A stretch of DNA of 64,000 bases from Bolinopsis microptera. Its lineage: Eukaryota; Ctenophora; Tentaculata; Lobata; Bolinopsidae. The stretch covers positions 3,169,246-3,233,245 of the forward strand of contig NC_087081.1 of the NCBI RefSeq assembly GCF_026151205.1, written 5' to 3'. The stretch's first letter is position 1, and every line of letters begins with the position of its first letter. The notes under the pieces are model-generated. The model did not search any database. It was not told the DNA's origin and saw nothing but the letters and a program-made list of their open reading frames with translations. A program made the translations under genes and the position numbers. This document shows, piece by piece, positions 1 through 9,522 of the stretch.

Positions 1-101
1 GCAACAGTATTTCTAGTTATAGGGGGGGGGTGTCATGTCCGTCTATGTCCGCCTATGTCCTGTCCTTTTTGGATTCTATGAGACAACGGACGTGTTTTTT
101 G

Positions 102-256
102 GGACATTGGCGGACACGGACGGACATTGGCGGACTCGGACGGACATTGGCGGACTCGGACGGACATTGGCGGACTCGGACGGACATTGGCGGACCCGGA
201 CGGACATGGATGGACATTGGTGGACATTAGCGGACATTGGTGGACATTAGCGGACA
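102..256. repeat. 20-bp tandem array (GGACATTGGCGGACTCGGAC)
   Basis: Roughly eight head-to-tail copies of a 20-bp unit made of two related 10-mers, each holding CGGAC or GGACA. The last copies degenerate to TGGACATTAGCGGACATTGG. The open frames across it on both strands only reflect the periodicity and are not genes. Confidence 0.9.
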
Positions 257-261
257 AACAT

Positions 262-1740
262 TTTGAGGACTGAAGAGTACTGAAGAGTACTGAGGAGGAT
301 GGCTGAGAAGGATGGCTGAGGAGGATGGCTGAGGAGGATGACTGAGGAGGATGACTGAGGAGGATGACTGAGAGGGAGGAGAAGGATCAGGAAGACCCAG
401 GAGGAGGAGGAGGAGGAGGACCCAAAAGGAGGACCTAGGAGGAGGAGGAGAACTGAGGAGGATGACTCAGGAGGAGGAGGACTCAGGGGGAGGACTGAGG
501 AGGACTGAGAAGGAGGAGGACTGAGGAGGATGGCTGAGGAGGATGGCTGAGGAGGATGACTGAGAGGGAGGAGGAGGAGGAAGAGGAGGAAGAGGAGGAA
601 GAGGACTGAGGAGGAGGAGGAGAAGGACTGAGGAGGAGAAGGAGGACCCAGGAGGAGGAGGACCCAGGAGGAGGGGTCCAGGAGGAGGACCCAGGAAAAG
701 GCCCCAGGAGGAGGAGGAGGACCGGGGAGGAGGAGAACTGTTGAGGACTGATGAGGAGGACTGAGGACGAGGAGGAAGAGTAGGAGGAGGACTGAGGAGG
801 GGAGGAGGAAGAGGACTGGGGAGGATCAGGAAGACCCAGGAGGACCCAGGAGGAGGAGGACCCAGGAGGACCCAGGAGGAGGAGGAGGACTGAGGAGGAC
901 TGAGGAGGAGGACTGACGATGACTGAGAAGGAGGAGGACTGAGGAGTACTGAGAAGGATGGCTGAGGAGGATGGCTGGGGAGGATGGCTGAGGAGGATGA
1001 CTGAGGAGGATGACTGAGAGGGAGGAGGACTCAGGAGGAGGACTCAGAAGGAAGAGGAGGAGGACTCAGGAGGAGGACTTAGGAGAAATGAGAAGGAGGA
1101 CTGAGGAGAACTGAGGAGGAGGAGGAGGATCAGGAGGAGGACTGAATAGGAGGAGGAGAAGGAGGGGGACTGGGAGAGGACTGGGGAGGAGGAGGACTGA
1201 TGAGAAGGATGAGGAGGAGGACCCAGGAGGAGGAGGACTGAGGACCGAGGAGGAAGAGGAGGAGGATGAAGAGGAGGAGGAGGACCCAGGAGGAGGAGGA
1301 CTGAGGAGGAGGACTGAGGAGGAGGACTGAGGAGGACTGAGGAGGATGGCTGAGGAGGATGACTGAGAGGGAAGAGGAGGAGGAGGAGGAGGACTGAGGA
1401 GGACTGAGAAGGAGGAGGAGGACTGAATAGGAGGAGGAGGAGGGGGACTGGGGGAGGACTGAGGAGGAGGATGGAGGACTGAGGAGAAGGATGAGGAGGA
1501 GGACTAAGGAGGACTGAGGACTGAGGAGGAAGAGGAGAAGGATGAAGAGGAGGAGGAGGACCCAGGAGGAGGACCCAGGAGGAGGACTCAGGAGGAGGAG
1601 GAGGACTGGGGAGGAGGAGGACTGATGAGGAGGACTGAGGACGAGGAGGAGGAGTAGGAGGAGGACTGAGGAGGGGAGGAGGAAGAGGACTGAGGAAGAT
1701 CAGGAAGACCCAGGGGGAGGAGGAGGAAAAGTAGGAGGAG
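262..1740. repeat. 1.5-kb homopurine (GGA-rich) low-complexity tract
   Basis: The plus strand is almost all G and A, built from GGAGGA, GACTGAGGAGGA and GGATGGCTGA, with short CCCAGGA interruptions. A GAGGAGGACTGATGAGGAGG-type module recurs near 730-760 and 1612-1640. No reading frame with a recognisable protein is present. Such purine-pyrimidine tracts can adopt triplex or quadruplex structures and are prone to copy-number change and assembly collapse; that is general knowledge, not shown here. Confidence 0.9.
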
Positions 1741-1760
1741 GAAGCATCTAAATGTTATTT

Positions 1761-1985
1761 CCATTTTTGTCCGTTTTTGTCCGTTTTTGTCCATTTTTGT
1801 CCGTTTTTGTCCGCTCTATTTTTTGTCCGTTTTGAAAATATAGGGTACCGAACGGACAAAAAAACATGATCCCCCTATAACAGCAAAAATTGAACATTTT
1901 ATTAAGCAATTTAGGTGTCCATATGTCCGCCTATGTCTGCCTATGTCCGCCTATGTCCGCCTATGTCCGCCTATGTCCTGTCCTT
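1761..1985. repeat. Two 10-bp arrays: TTTTTGTCCG and CCTATGTCCG
   Basis: At 1761-1822 the unit is TTTTTGTCCG (about six copies). At 1914-1975 it is CCTATGTCCG (about six copies). A spacer holding the inverted end motif (1863-1877) separates them. The second array runs into a copy of the sequence found near 50-83, which shares TCCTTTTTGGATTCTATGAG with the left end. Confidence 0.85.
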
Positions 1986-2050
1986 TTTGGATTCTATGAG
2001 AGAAGCGGACATAGACGGACGTGACACCCCCCCCCCCCCCCCCCCCCCCC

Positions 2051-2318
2051 GTTATAAAACTCAGCATGTCATTAAAAGGCACAATCACTGCGTCATCCGT
2101 GATGTCATCATGATCTCCAAACCAATCCATCCTTTAATGTATGTCAGAGAATATTGCAAGTGTTCAGTTGGCAACTATCATTCTTAGCCTTTACATATAT
2201 AAAGTCATAACCTTGACTAAAATAGTGACATTACAGCGGTTGTCATTGGTTACCAAAGCTATCCCGCCTCTTAAGCCCTACTTGTCACAGTGTTACTTTC
2301 TCTAAACTCACTAATACG
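2051..2318. other. Single-copy-looking spacer
   Basis: About 270 bases between the satellite block and the foldback element. No open frame, RNA gene or repeat was recognised. Confidence 0.6.
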
Positions 2319-2848
2319 TTAAGGGGGCCGGGGGGGGTCTTTATGAAATTTCTCTCAAAATTGATTTTATAGTTGTTTCTAATAGAGGGGAGTGATATCT
2401 ATCTGCTACTTTTGGTCCCATGGAAAAATATTGTTCCTAGACGAAATTATTGGCGGTCAAAGGTCAGCGCTCATGTGTAATTGTATTGCGCGAGCGATTT
2501 TCAATCGCGCGCCCTGAAAATCGAGTCTAAAAATCTATCTTCTCCTACATTTTTTGAGCAATCACCTTGAAACTTTCAGGATATGTTCTAAGGAGCATTT
2601 AGAAACTTCAAAAAATGTAGGAGAAGATAGATTTTTAGACTCGATTTTCAGGGCGCACGATTGAAAATCGCTCGCGCAATACAATTACACATGAGCGCTG
2701 ACCTTTGACCGCCAATAATTTCGTCTAGGAACAATATTTTTCCATGGGACCAAAAGTAGCAGATAGATATCACTCCCCTCTATTAGAAACAACTATAAAA
2801 TCAATTTCGAGAGAAATTTCATAAAGACCCCCCCCCCTGCCCCCTTAA
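2319..2848. mobile_element. TTAA-ended foldback (long-TIR) element
   Basis: Two arms of about 240 bases (2319-2557 and 2608-2848) are near-perfect reverse complements, separated by a loop of about 50 bases. Both outer ends read TTAAGGGGGC inward, so TTAA is either the target duplication, as in piggyBac- and Kolobok-type elements, or part of the inverted repeat. The few differences are in the G-runs and single positions such as GCGCGC versus GCGCAC. There is no room for a transposase, so this is a non-autonomous MITE/foldback. The near identity of the arms suggests a young insertion or ongoing gene conversion. Confidence 0.9.
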
Positions 2849-4608
2849 ATAACTCCTAGTGAACCCTGAATCTAGGTTTACATTAGTGATGCATTGTTCA
2901 ATAACCAGATCCTAGAGCAGCACTTTTTACTATCGCTAGTGTTTAAGTCATCATGTGTCAATGTCATGATGCTGCTTTACTTAAGGAGATATTAGCCAGG
3001 GGTTCCATGCGTGAAACTAGAGGTAGTGCTGATTGTCATTGTAATTAGAAGATGAACATATTGTAAACTCCCTGTTTACGTTAGTATTCACTGTACTCCA
3101 GTTATCACATTACACAACATGTTTACCTTCAGTTATATGCAGCATCATGAAGTGACTTTGACAAGTAACTTTAACACGTGACTTTGAGACTAGTTACTTT
3201 ACCGTGAGGGACATCATGACAATATTATGACACCTGCCTTGATTTAAACAGAACCTTCTCTCTTATGAGACACTTCTGTGACATTTCCAGGTTATTAATA
3301 AAACATTACCAGTTGTCAAGTGTTTAATTAAGTCATTTGTGACACCCTGCTGACAGACATTCAGAGATAGAGGTATAAATCATGTGTAAAAACATTGGAC
3401 AGCATAAGATCATCAGAACGCGTAATGTCTCGCTGTATTGACATCATTGTATTTCATTTAACCTGTACACTAACCAGTATGTAATGATATCATCATATTT
3501 CATATAATAAACTCTCTGATTTACACTGTACAGAGTAGCTATAAGTCCTTGGATGCGCCCAATAACATAATTTAGCAACTAATTTCAGATATAAGCGACT
3601 AAATATAATGCACTTAGCATTATTACTTTACTTGTACGGAATCTGGCTTTCAGCCAGCTAGAATTTAGCGTTTTACAGCAAAACATTAAGCTCAAAGATT
3701 TGAGATGACTCTGCACTGTTCACTGACTGCAAACCTCCCGTGTGATTATGAGGATCAAAAACATCAAGCAGAGTAAAGCAGGCGCAGCTGACATTACAAG
3801 TACATTATAGTTATGTAATTCCTACAATATACAGATGTCTAGACGAACATTTGGAACTGAACTTGTTGTCCACTTTACATAGCACTCAATTTCTTCTCTC
3901 AAGCCATTTAAATTAGTTTAAGTCCAACATTTTATGACAGGAAATTTCGTTAAAAGTTTCGAAAAACGTCACAGGCTAATGTATAAAATGTAAATACATT
4001 TTTTCCTGTACAGTGTACATAAATTTTATATATAATAAATTTGAAATGTATGCTGCAAGAGCACACTATACACGCAATGTGTATATTAATATATTTCCTG
4101 TATAATACTTGTCACATTGTTTCACATAGTCTCACGACGAATGGGGAAATGTCCAGCACACATTTTACACATTCTACACAATCTATATATTCTACAAATT
4201 TTACATATTCTACACATTTTATATATTCTACACATTTACATATATTTATTAACCATGCCATATATAATAAATTCACGGAATCCTAAATAAAGGTAATGTA
4301 AAAACTAAAAATAATTTTTTCTGTACTATGTCAAAGTATATTTAAGTCGCTTTAAGTTAGAAACATGTCCAGAAAAAGTATAATTTCTTTAGTGAGCTAT
4401 GTGTTGGGCAATGTGTGAGTGATAAGTACTTATTTGGCTTTCAATGTATTTGTACTCCTCAGCCTCAGTTTTAGACCATAGCGAGTGAAAAGAAAGCAAT
4501 AAAACTATCCTTTAATTAAACCTTAAGCTAAGAAGTAATTCTTGCATAAAAAGTCAGTATAATTAACTTTTTGATGCAGAATGAGATAATTGTACTCAAT
4601 GAACTCAC
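2849..4608. other. AT-rich non-coding stretch, no gene recognised
   Basis: No frame resembles a known protein on either strand. If the PTB gene to the right continues leftwards, this is intron. I looked here for the next PTB exon on the minus strand and found none. 4150-4245 is rich in TACACATTTTA-like steps. Confidence 0.5.
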
Positions 4609-4972
4609 GTTTTTCTTATCTTTGATGAGTTTTGCCACAGCAACAGAGCATACTTTGACTCCTCTGGCTTCCTTGACCTCTTCATAGCCCAAATACTGTA
4701 AAATACAGCATGTGAGTAGTGCAACAACATCTCCTGGTCTCATTTATTGAGTATAAACTGTTGACTTATCAAATTTGTCTGCTTTTGTCATAGCACATGA
4801 TGGACTTTGACAAGGAAATTAAATAAAACATTCAGGTTTGCTATTATTACAATTGACTTACCTTCACACAAAATGAGGCCCCAGATTTGGCAACTAAATC
4901 TTTGTCAGCTTCAAAATGTTGCTGAGAAACACCATTCTTCTGTTGTCCAATATTTTTCTTTATCTTCTTCAT
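4609..4972 (-). CDS. PTB-domain protein, first two coding exons (Numb/Dab type), partial
   Basis: Exon 1 is 4862-4972 (ATG at 4972, 37 codons, donor GTAAGT). Exon 2 is 4609-4695 (29 codons, acceptor TATTTTACAG, donor GTGAGT). Both junctions are phase 0. Together they read a short basic N-terminus followed by HFEADKDLVAKSGASFCVK and YLGYEEVKEARGVKVC, then AVAKLIKDKKN. This matches the first strand and first helix of phosphotyrosine-binding domains; by eye the closest is Numb (VKYLG, EV, RG, C, AV), with Dab and LDLRAP1-type adaptors as alternatives. Such adaptors bind NPxY tails in endocytosis and cell-fate signalling. The rest of the PTB domain was not found to the left, so the gene either leaves the window or is interrupted. 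It is head to head with the ORF starting at 5111, only about 140 bases away. Confidence 0.72.
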
Positions 4973-5110
4973 ATCTTAACTAAGTTATTTGCAATATTTA
5001 TTTGTATAATCTTTTAGCTTGTGTGTTGATAACAGTTGCTCTCTTATCAGTAAAATCGTTTAATTACACTGCGCTCACTGTGTAGCCTTGTAATACAAGT
5101 TAAGTACATC

Positions 5111-5989
5111 ATGGACGATATGGAATTATTAGAGCGTGTGTCAGCTCGCTCTGTGTATTTGACTGAAACGCATCAGGATTTCCAGTCTTGGATTACAGAA
5201 CTTGAAGAAGCCTCAAACTGTGATGAATCAGAGTTCTCAGCAGAACAATTTGAAAAACCAGGGAAACCGACTAAGAAAGTTATGTCAAATTTATTGTACA
5301 GTGTGTACAGGCATATGAAACAATTTGTAGGAGAAGCTGTCAAAATGAAAGAAGATGTGGAGGAGTTGAAGAACTCTCTTATTCGATCTCAAAATTTGGT
5401 GATTAAACTGCAGAGTGAACTTCTTGAGGGCAAATCAAAGCAGTTGGAATCTGTTCAGACCACCGTTAAATCTGCCGTTCAGGAAAGTGTACAAGCTGAG
5501 ATCAGGTCATACAGTAAAGCTGTTTCGAAGGTCCCGCCGGAAACTGCACTGACAGAACAGAGCTTGAAAAAGGTAGTTCAGAGTGCTGTATCGAAAGAGG
5601 ACCGCAGTAGGAATTTGGTCGTGTTAGGTTTCATGGAGACAGATGATGAGAAACTATCCGATAAAGTAAACGAACTGTTTGAACAAATCGAAGTAAAACC
5701 ACGCTATGAAGCTGTCAGGATTGGAAGGAGATTAGCCGACAAGACCAGACCTGTCAAAATATCGGTCTCAAATACCAACAATGTCCACGAGATATTATTG
5801 AAATCGAAAAAACTGAAACTGAGTCAGCACCACAAAACAATTTTCATTTCTCCGGATCGGTCACCTGAGGAGCAAACCAAACACCATCTGCTGGTATTGG
5901 AAATGAAACAGAAGGCAAAGGACGATTTGAATAGACGCTATTATATTAGAAGTGGTATTATTTGTTGTGAGGACAAGATCCTAGACTAA
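5111..5989 (+). CDS. LINE ORF1-like protein, intact, without ORF2
   Basis: A 292-codon frame with a good start context (A at -3, G at +4). Residues about 60-140 form a charged helical/coiled-coil stretch. Residues about 160-290 read SRNLVVLGFMETDD, RIGRR, RPVKISVSN, ILLKSKKLK, IFISPDRSPEE and RRYYIRSGIICCEDK. This is the usual layout of non-LTR retrotransposon ORF1 proteins, an RRM-like RNA-binding core after a coiled coil. No endonuclease or reverse transcriptase follows. About 130 bases downstream, TTTCATTTCATTTCA looks like a LINE/SINE-type 3' tail. It could be an ORF1-only retrocopy (compare HAL1 elements) or a co-opted ORF1. The absence of stops argues for youth or selection. Confidence 0.75.
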   Translation: MDDMELLERVSARSVYLTETHQDFQSWITELEEASNCDESEFSAEQFEKPGKPTKKVMSNLLYSVYRHMKQFVGEAVKMKEDVEELKNSLIRSQNLVIKLQSELLEGKSKQLESVQTTVKSAVQESVQAEIRSYSKAVSKVPPETALTEQSLKKVVQSAVSKEDRSRNLVVLGFMETDDEKLSDKVNELFEQIEVKPRYEAVRIGRRLADKTRPVKISVSNTNNVHEILLKSKKLKLSQHHKTIFISPDRSPEEQTKHHLLVLEMKQKAKDDLNRRYYIRSGIICCEDKILD

Positions 5990-6150
5990 TTTAAATTATT
6001 TACGACATTGTCATATTCATTTTCACGCTTGTCTTTTTCACTCACCCTTTAGAGCCGCTCTGACATGGTTAGTAGCTGGCACTTGTGCCGGCAGCTAACC
6101 ATATGGGCGGGATATAAGCACATTATTTCATTTCATTTCATATTTGCGAT
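5990..6150 (+). other. Putative 3' untranslated tail of the ORF1 element
   Basis: A short segment with a possible hairpin (GGTTAGTAGCTGGC with GCCGGCAGCTAACC at 6066-6102), followed by a pentameric TTTCA repeat. Such hairpin-plus-microsatellite ends are common on CR1/L2-type LINEs. The boundary is inferred. Confidence 0.4.
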
Positions 6151-6346
6151 ATTAAATGTTCACAATACAAACAAATACATATCAAAGAATTCTAACATTT
6201 ACTTTACATTGCATTGGCATGAATATATGTATGAAATTTCTGTTTAACTGACATTTTTTTGTTCAACTGATCCTGCTTAAAGAATATTATATATAATATG
6301 GCACTGGAATTCTGATATCCTTGTACAATCCTGATGCAGCTGATGA

Positions 6347-6354
6347 CTGATATC
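6347..6354. repeat. Target-site duplication of element A, left copy
   Basis: CTGATATC, repeated exactly at 11929-11936 directly outside the right end of the element. Confidence 0.9.
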
Positions 6355-7109
6355 TAGGGACTACCGGTGGGTGATGAATAATTGAGAATCCAACAGGATC
6401 TTGTTCTCTTCATTGTGCTGATTCCGGGAAGCATTCGTTTTACGCTCTAATCCTATTAAAAATCGAGATATCGGTCATTGAAAAATGAGTAATTATAGGC
6501 CTGTCAAAGATTGCAGCCCAATTAAGAGCTGATCAGTTGCAGCTACTTGTGCCATATAAGGGATAACTGAAGTCACGTGACCGCCAATCCTATCACGTGA
6601 CCTTGATTCGTAAATCCTTGGTCACGTGATCACATTCGTAACGTGTCGAATGCTGACTAGGATATCTCGTGACGTCACCAGAGCTCAAGCTTCCTGACCA
6701 GGCCTTATATGGAATAATATAGTGTATCACGTGTAATTGGATCCAATTAAGATGAGCTGCGCAATTATCGCAGCATCTCGATCTGGTATCACCTTTTGAA
6801 ACCCAGCAGGCAGCTGGGCCAGAGGTTTATAAAATAGAAGGATTTTTTGTTGATGAAAATCGAAGCGAAAATCATGTAACCCTATGTTTCCGAGGACGCC
6901 GAACACGATAAAACTGGTTATAATTATCATACTCAAGGGCAAATTGCTTTAAAATGCACTTGAATGTCATCAAGGATGGTAAATGCGTTTTGGGGAGACT
7001 ACGCGTAGGTACTACGCATACGTATTTCCCGATGATAAATTACGTATTTCAAATTAAGTTGCAGTAACGCGCGAAGATCTATATATAAATATTACGTTAC
7101 AGTATATGG

Positions 7110-7187
7110 AATCGTGGCCTAATTGGTTAATACGCTAGCTCCATATCAGCAGATTGCGAGTTCGAGACTCGGATGTGATCATTTTTT
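7110..7187 (+). tRNA. tRNA-like sequence with pol III boxes (pseudogene or SINE head)
   Basis: An A-box-like TGGCCTAATTGG (7115-7126) and a B-box-like AGTTCGAGACT (7159-7169) are spaced as in a tRNA. The segment AATATGG-free core ATCAGCAGATTGCGAGTTCG resembles arginine-type tRNAs. A run of six T (7182-7187) follows as a possible pol III terminator. The acceptor stem ends do not pair convincingly and the anticodon stem is weak, so this is not a functional tRNA as read. Confidence 0.5.
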
Positions 7188-7413
7188 CCCATACTTTTTG
7201 GCAATTATGAATAACTAATGAATAACTAAAAATACCTCTGTTATGTAATATAACAAGCAAGGTGAAATGAAATCGTCATCCGGCTGAAAAATTTATTATA
7301 GCCGTTTTAAAAGTTTATTATAGCCGTTTTTTCTTTCCAGGCTGGATTCCTAGTCACTTTTTAAACTTATGCCACTGGGAAGTCCGTGTTAATCCGGTAA
7401 CCGGTTTCAAAAT

Positions 7414-7635
7414 TCAAGCAAGAGAGACTTGTGATCTTAGTCTGCGAATATTGTAATAGATAAAAATGCACTGGAACTGGGTCTCGGTTGAAAGTCTATT
7501 CCTCGAGGGAGGCATAACTGCTTTATAACCTGAGAAGCTCTGCTCTGCAGCAGACTGACTGATTGGTTGGTTCAGCATAAGAATAGCAAGTCGCTGCAGC
7601 GTTTTCATTCGAGCACCGTGAAGTCTCCAAAACGA
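7414..7635 (-). pseudogene. hAT transposase C-terminal dimerisation domain, remnant
   Basis: The frame reads FWRLHGARMKTLQRLAILML, then SAAEQSFSGYKAVMPPSRNR and LSTETQFQCIFIYYNIRRL. This is the pattern of the hAT family C-terminal dimerisation region: a tryptophan, a leucine-rich helix, a serine/alanine-rich turn before an E-x-x-F-S motif, then RNRLS. A stop lies just upstream and the catalytic core is absent, so it is a fragment. It identifies the surrounding 883-bp element as hAT-derived. Confidence 0.8.
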
Positions 7636-8329
7636 CTGTCAGTATTGCTATATTAATATACCACTGGGCCAGCGACGCACGCGCAAATATCACTAATCTG
7701 TAATCACGTATTTCGAAAGAGATACGCGCGTATTTTGGAAAATTTTACCATCAAAGAATTTAAGCGCCAAATTTTGCCGTATTTCACGTATTTCTTAGAA
7801 TTTTTGAATACGGCGTATTTACAGGCGATTTTTTGACGTATTTACCATCGATGAATGTCATAGATGTTATTATAAGCTAAGCGCCTGAGCGGCTTATTGG
7901 GTGGCACCAGTCTCTCTGCCGAATCTCAGTAATTGTAAATGTAAACAACGACGCTACTAATTCTCAACTAATAATCGGGCTTATGAAGGAAAGATCTCAA
8001 GTTCAGAAGACGAAAGAAATTTATTCAAATATTTGCTTAAGATTAACGAATACGGATTTCAACCAATATCGAAAAGGACTACCAAGGATTGTATCGGGAC
8101 TTCTACAAGCGGCATTTCAAGTCTTTATAACGGTTTAAGGATGAACTTACGGTATTTAAGGATTGTGCTAGGGCTACTTACGGATAAGTTGACGCTCCTG
8201 TTATGAGAATGGTCCCCTTCCGTTGTACACTACTCATTACCTTCTGCCTCAAATTTAAAGTTAACCTTACCTTTAACATTAAACTTTTTCCTATCATAAT
8301 ATGTAGTTAATATTACCTTGTATCTTACA

Positions 8330-8785
8330 ATTTGAGTTACCATTAACTTGTGCCTTATATCTGGAGTTAACGTTACATTATACCTTATATCTGGAGTTAA
8401 CGTTACATTATACATTACTTATTCTAGAGTTAACATTAGCTTGTGCCTTACATCTAGAGTTAACAATTAACATTAACTTGTGCCTTACATTTAGAGTTAA
8501 TGTTACATTATACCTTATATCTGGAGTTAAAGTTACATTATACCTTACATCTAGTGTTATTGTTAACGTTACATTATACCTTTCATCTAGAGTTATAACG
8601 TTACATTATACCGTACATCTTGAGTTAACGTTACATTATACCGTACATCTTGAGTTAACGTTACATTATACCTTTCATCTAGAGTTAACGTTACATTATA
8701 CCTTTCATCTAGACTCTAGAGTTAACGTTACATTATACCTTACATCTAGAGTTAACGTTACATTATACATTCATGTTATTTTCTT
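8330..8785. repeat. Tandem array, about 31 bp per unit, in the left arm of element A
   Basis: Head-to-tail copies of a unit containing GTTAACGTTACATTATACC and ATCTAGA. Copies differ slightly (ATCTTGA, ATCTGGA). The 106-aa open frame across it is periodic (LYLTSRVNVT-like) and is not considered a gene. The inverted counterpart is at 9080-9490. Confidence 0.88.
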
Positions 8786-8789
8786 ACCT

Positions 8790-9079
8790 TTCTTTTGACG
8801 TATTACCAAGAAATCGCTGGACCTCGTTAGTCGATAAGGATCCAGTTAGTGACGAGCTATGAAGTTATTATTCGACCTCTTTAATGCTGATTCTGTCAGC
8901 GAAGAGTTGTGAAGAAATTAATCAAGACCTCGTTTATATCCTCGTTCAACAAATATACTCATCTGGTAACCAAATCCCTTATATGACCTTCTTCTGAGGA
9001 TCCGAAAACCAAGTCTACCCATATCAGAACCTACTGACTTCATTAAACCAATCAATAAAAAGAAGAAGAACTCTGGATA
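8790..9079. other. Loop region of palindromic element A
   Basis: About 290 bases without an inverted partner, ending in an A/G-rich run (AAAAAGAAGAAGAAC). No coding frame was recognised. Confidence 0.5.
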
Positions 9080-9490
9080 CAATGTAAGGTATAATGTAAT
9101 GTTACAGTTAACTCTGAAGTAAGGTATACGATAATTTTAACTTTACATGTGGCGTGGAAGGTAATGTTAACTCACGAATCACGATGTAAGGTATAATGTA
9201 ACGTTAACGGTATAATGTAACGTTAACTCAAGATGTACGGTTTAATGTAATGTTAACTCTAGATGTAATGTATAATGGAACGTTAACTCCATATATAAGG
9301 TATTTAATGTAACATTAACTCTAAATGTAAGGCACAAGTAAATGGTAACTCTAATTGTAAGATACAAGGTAATATTAACTACATATGCTAAGTAAAAGGT
9401 AAGGTTAACTCTAATTGTAAGATACAAGGTAATATTAACTACATAAGATAGGTAAAAGGTAAGGTTAACTTTAAATTTGAGGCAGAAGGT
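9080..9490. repeat. Inverted counterpart of the 31-bp array
   Basis: The same units as at 8330-8785 in reverse orientation (GGTATAATGTAACGTTAAC). The array length differs from the left arm, as expected of unequal exchange after the palindrome formed. Confidence 0.85.
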
Positions 9491-9522
9491 AATGAGTAGT
9501 GTACAACGGAAGGGGACCATTC

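Larger units (their letters stand above)
22..2050. repeat. GTCCG-core satellite block with inverted ends
   Basis: The block begins with a run of 9 G and ends with a run of 24 C. Just inside these runs the first 22 bases (31-52) match the reverse complement of 2005-2026 at all but one position. GTTATA stands directly outside both ends (16-21 and 2051-2056), as a target duplication would. A third copy of the end motif, in reverse orientation, lies at about 1863-1877 (ACATGATCCCCCTATAAC), so the block may be one element nested in another. All internal arrays share the pentamer GTCCG or its complement. No protein-coding gene is visible. Confidence 0.65.
6971..7853. mobile_element. hAT deletion derivative nested in the left arm of element A
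   Basis: The ends CAAGGATGGTAAAT and its imperfect inverse (ATTTACCATCGATG) are flanked by a perfect 8-bp duplication AATGTCAT (6963-6970 and 7854-7861). Removing it restores the pairing of the left and right arms of element A, which proves that it arrived later. It carries a C-terminal hAT transposase remnant on the minus strand and a tRNA-like unit, but no complete transposase. Confidence 0.9.

Noticed and set aside
1588-1794. Serine/proline-rich 68-codon frame on the minus strand
   Set aside because: A reading of the homopurine repeat, not a gene.
3720-3794. 24-codon signal-peptide-like frame on the minus strand (MSAAPALLCLMFLILIITRE)
   Set aside because: Hydrophobic and suggestive, but there is no good donor site or continuing exon.
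7110-7187. Functional tRNA gene
   Set aside because: The A and B boxes are good, but the acceptor stem does not pair and the anticodon loop lacks the usual T before the anticodon.
8478-8798. 106-codon frame with VNVTLYL repeats
   Set aside because: It follows the 31-bp tandem array; the same array in reverse gives similar frames at 9242-9520.
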